Shown: positions 12,063 to 13,114 of the stretch, one piece after another
Numbering within the stretch: position 1 is the stretch's first letter
Layout of the letters: the number at the start of each line of letters is the position of its first letter
Assembly (NCBI GenBank): GCA_037969175.1
Contig: JBBKWX010000052.1
Location: forward strand, 1 to 13,114
Direction of reading: 5' to 3'
Origin: JBBKWX01 sp037969175
Lineage (GTDB): Bacteria; Bacteroidota; Bacteroidia; AKYH767-A; JBBKVM01
Length of the DNA: 13,114 nt
Program-made: the position numbers and the translations under genes
The notes under the pieces: model-generated
Seen by the model: only the letters and a program-made list of their open reading frames with translations
What the model was told of the DNA's origin: nothing
The model's database searches: none

Positions 12063-12599
12063 ATGATAAAAACGTATTTCTACAAAGATCATTTAGAAAC
12101 CCCAAGACTCAAAACTAGATTTCTAATTTTTGAAGACATCCCAAAATGGGCTAAGTTTTTTGAAGACAAAGAAGCAGTTGAACTCTTTCCTGATTTTGGA
12201 TTGAAAACAGAAATGGAAAGATCAGGACATTGGATAGAAAAACAATTGTTGAGATATAAAGAAAAGAAGTTTGGAATGCAGGCATTGATCCATAAAGAAT
12301 CAAATGAGTTTATTGGTCAATGTGGTTTACTTGCTCAAAAAATTGATGGCAAGGAAGAATTGGAAGTAGGGTATCATATTTTCAAAAAACATTGGGGAAA
12401 TGGATATGCTCCGGAAGCTGCAAAGATGTTTATCAATTATGCAATTGAAAATAATTTATCGGAGTCAATAATTTCCATCATTGATATCAGAAATAAAAAT
12501 TCTATGCGAGTTGCGGAAAAGAATGGACTTGTGAGGGAAAAGCAATGTACTTGGAATGGACTTGATGTTTTTGTTTACCGTATCGATAAAAAAATTTGA
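12063..12599 (+). CDS. GNAT family N-acetyltransferase (RimJ/RimL-like)
   Basis: The 178-residue protein has the Acetyltransf_3 order. LETPRLKTRFL (11-21) is the opening strand and IPKWAKFFED (26-35) helix 1. FIGQCGLLAQ (83-92) and LEVGYHIFKKHWGNGYAPEA (100-119) form the acetyl-CoA site, with the GNGYAPEA pyrophosphate loop. IDIRNKNSMRVAEKNGL (140-156) is the C-terminal helix with Asn and Ser residues that close the site. ATG 12063 is used rather than TTG 12033, which lies in the repeat tract. The family acetylates protein N-termini, antibiotics or small amines from acetyl-CoA; the substrate here cannot be told. No partner gene is adjacent. An AT-only hairpin (12590-12610) overlaps the stop codon and may be a weak terminator. 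Confidence 0.86.
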   Translation: MIKTYFYKDHLETPRLKTRFLIFEDIPKWAKFFEDKEAVELFPDFGLKTEMERSGHWIEKQLLRYKEKKFGMQALIHKESNEFIGQCGLLAQKIDGKEELEVGYHIFKKHWGNGYAPEAAKMFINYAIENNLSESIISIIDIRNKNSMRVAEKNGLVREKQCTWNGLDVFVYRIDKKI

Positions 12600-13114
12600 A
12601 GAAAATTTTTATTTAGAATAATAAATATCGACATGATCTTAGCCTGATAAGTCATCCATAAAAGGTTACCTCTTGTCCTTTTTAAGAGAAATCGTAAATA
12701 TATAAAAATCAAATATATACAAACTAATTAATTTGTATACAACAAGTAATCAGGTAGTTGATATCTTATTACTTGCAGAATATCTTGTAAGTAGAGGGTT
12801 GTAATTAAATATGGTTGTGTATAACACAGATTAACAATGTTTTACGGTGCAAATTTGTTAAATATCAGATTATTATGTGTTTAACTTTTTTTCGAGTAAG
12901 AAATCACATGAAATAGGGATATTATCACTAACATTATTTAGGGGTAAAAATATTTTTGAGTCAATCCTTGTATTAACTTGTTATCCCCATAAATGCTCAT
13001 AAAATCTGATTTTATAACATTTATCCTAATGAAACAATTATTAACTGAAACCTTTATTCCAAACCTTATGATTTACAATTTACCCAATTGTTGGATTAAC
13101 ACGAGATCTTCGTG
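12600..13114. other. AT-rich intergenic end of window with small inverted repeats
   Basis: No convincing gene lies here. Two adjacent inverted repeats occur: TATACAAA/TTTGTATA (12716-12723 with 12732-12739) and CAAGTAAT/ATTACTTG (12743-12750 with 12768-12775). AAAAGG and CCTTTTT near 12660-12685 could form a small hairpin. A frame opens at ATG 13029 (MKQLLTETFIPNL...) and runs off the window end after 28 codons; it could be the start of a gene, but nothing identifies it. Confidence 0.4.

Overview
The window looks like a chromosomal segment of a Bacteroidota bacterium, probably from the Chitinophagales/Sphingobacteriales side. The evidence is an AT-rich composition, few Shine-Dalgarno sites, -7 boxes of the TAnnTTTG type, a surface protein with a type IX secretion (T9SS) sorting domain, and several families common in that phylum (DUF6799, general-stress-protein-17M-like, YtxH, DUF5670, DUF892). 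All convincing genes lie on the + strand. No rRNA, CRISPR array or intact transposase was seen.

Positions 1-188 hold a tRNA-Asp(GUC) gene with its promoter -7 box and terminator. The tRNA 3' end plus terminator (112-188) is repeated in direct orientation at 7709-7785, with 70 of 77 positions identical. Between the copies lies about 7.6 kb that I read as an old tRNA-anchored integrative element. Next to the tRNA (262-846) is a reading frame broken by three UAA codons that resembles the arm-binding N-terminus of a Bacteroidota tyrosine integrase. The cargo is a run of small genes: a flavodoxin-like reductase, a disordered hydrophilic protein, a small lipoprotein broken by a UAG codon, a His/Met-rich DUF6799 protein, a general-stress-like membrane protein, two YtxH proteins, a Cys-rich four-helix-bundle protein, a DUF892 ferritin-like protein and a DUF5670 membrane peptide. 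A truncated response regulator and a 93-bp hairpin lie before the right repeat. These families suggest envelope, metal and oxidative stress protection, with possible copper handling by the Cys-rich and His/Met-rich proteins; this is inference.

Right of the element (7772-8017) is a fragment resembling an Rhs/YD core. It is followed by an 836-residue delta-60-repeat protein with a T9SS sorting domain and a good Bacteroidota promoter.

From 10609 the sequence is gene-poor and full of debris: short reading-frame fragments and CACGGA-type intergenic repeats in opposite orientations around a toxin-antitoxin remnant. The antitoxin gene (yefM-like) is intact. Its promoter carries three TGTACA palindromes exactly 12 bp apart, while the overlapping toxin gene is cut off after about seven codons. 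A GNAT acetyltransferase gene follows, and the last 0.5 kb is AT-rich with small inverted repeats.
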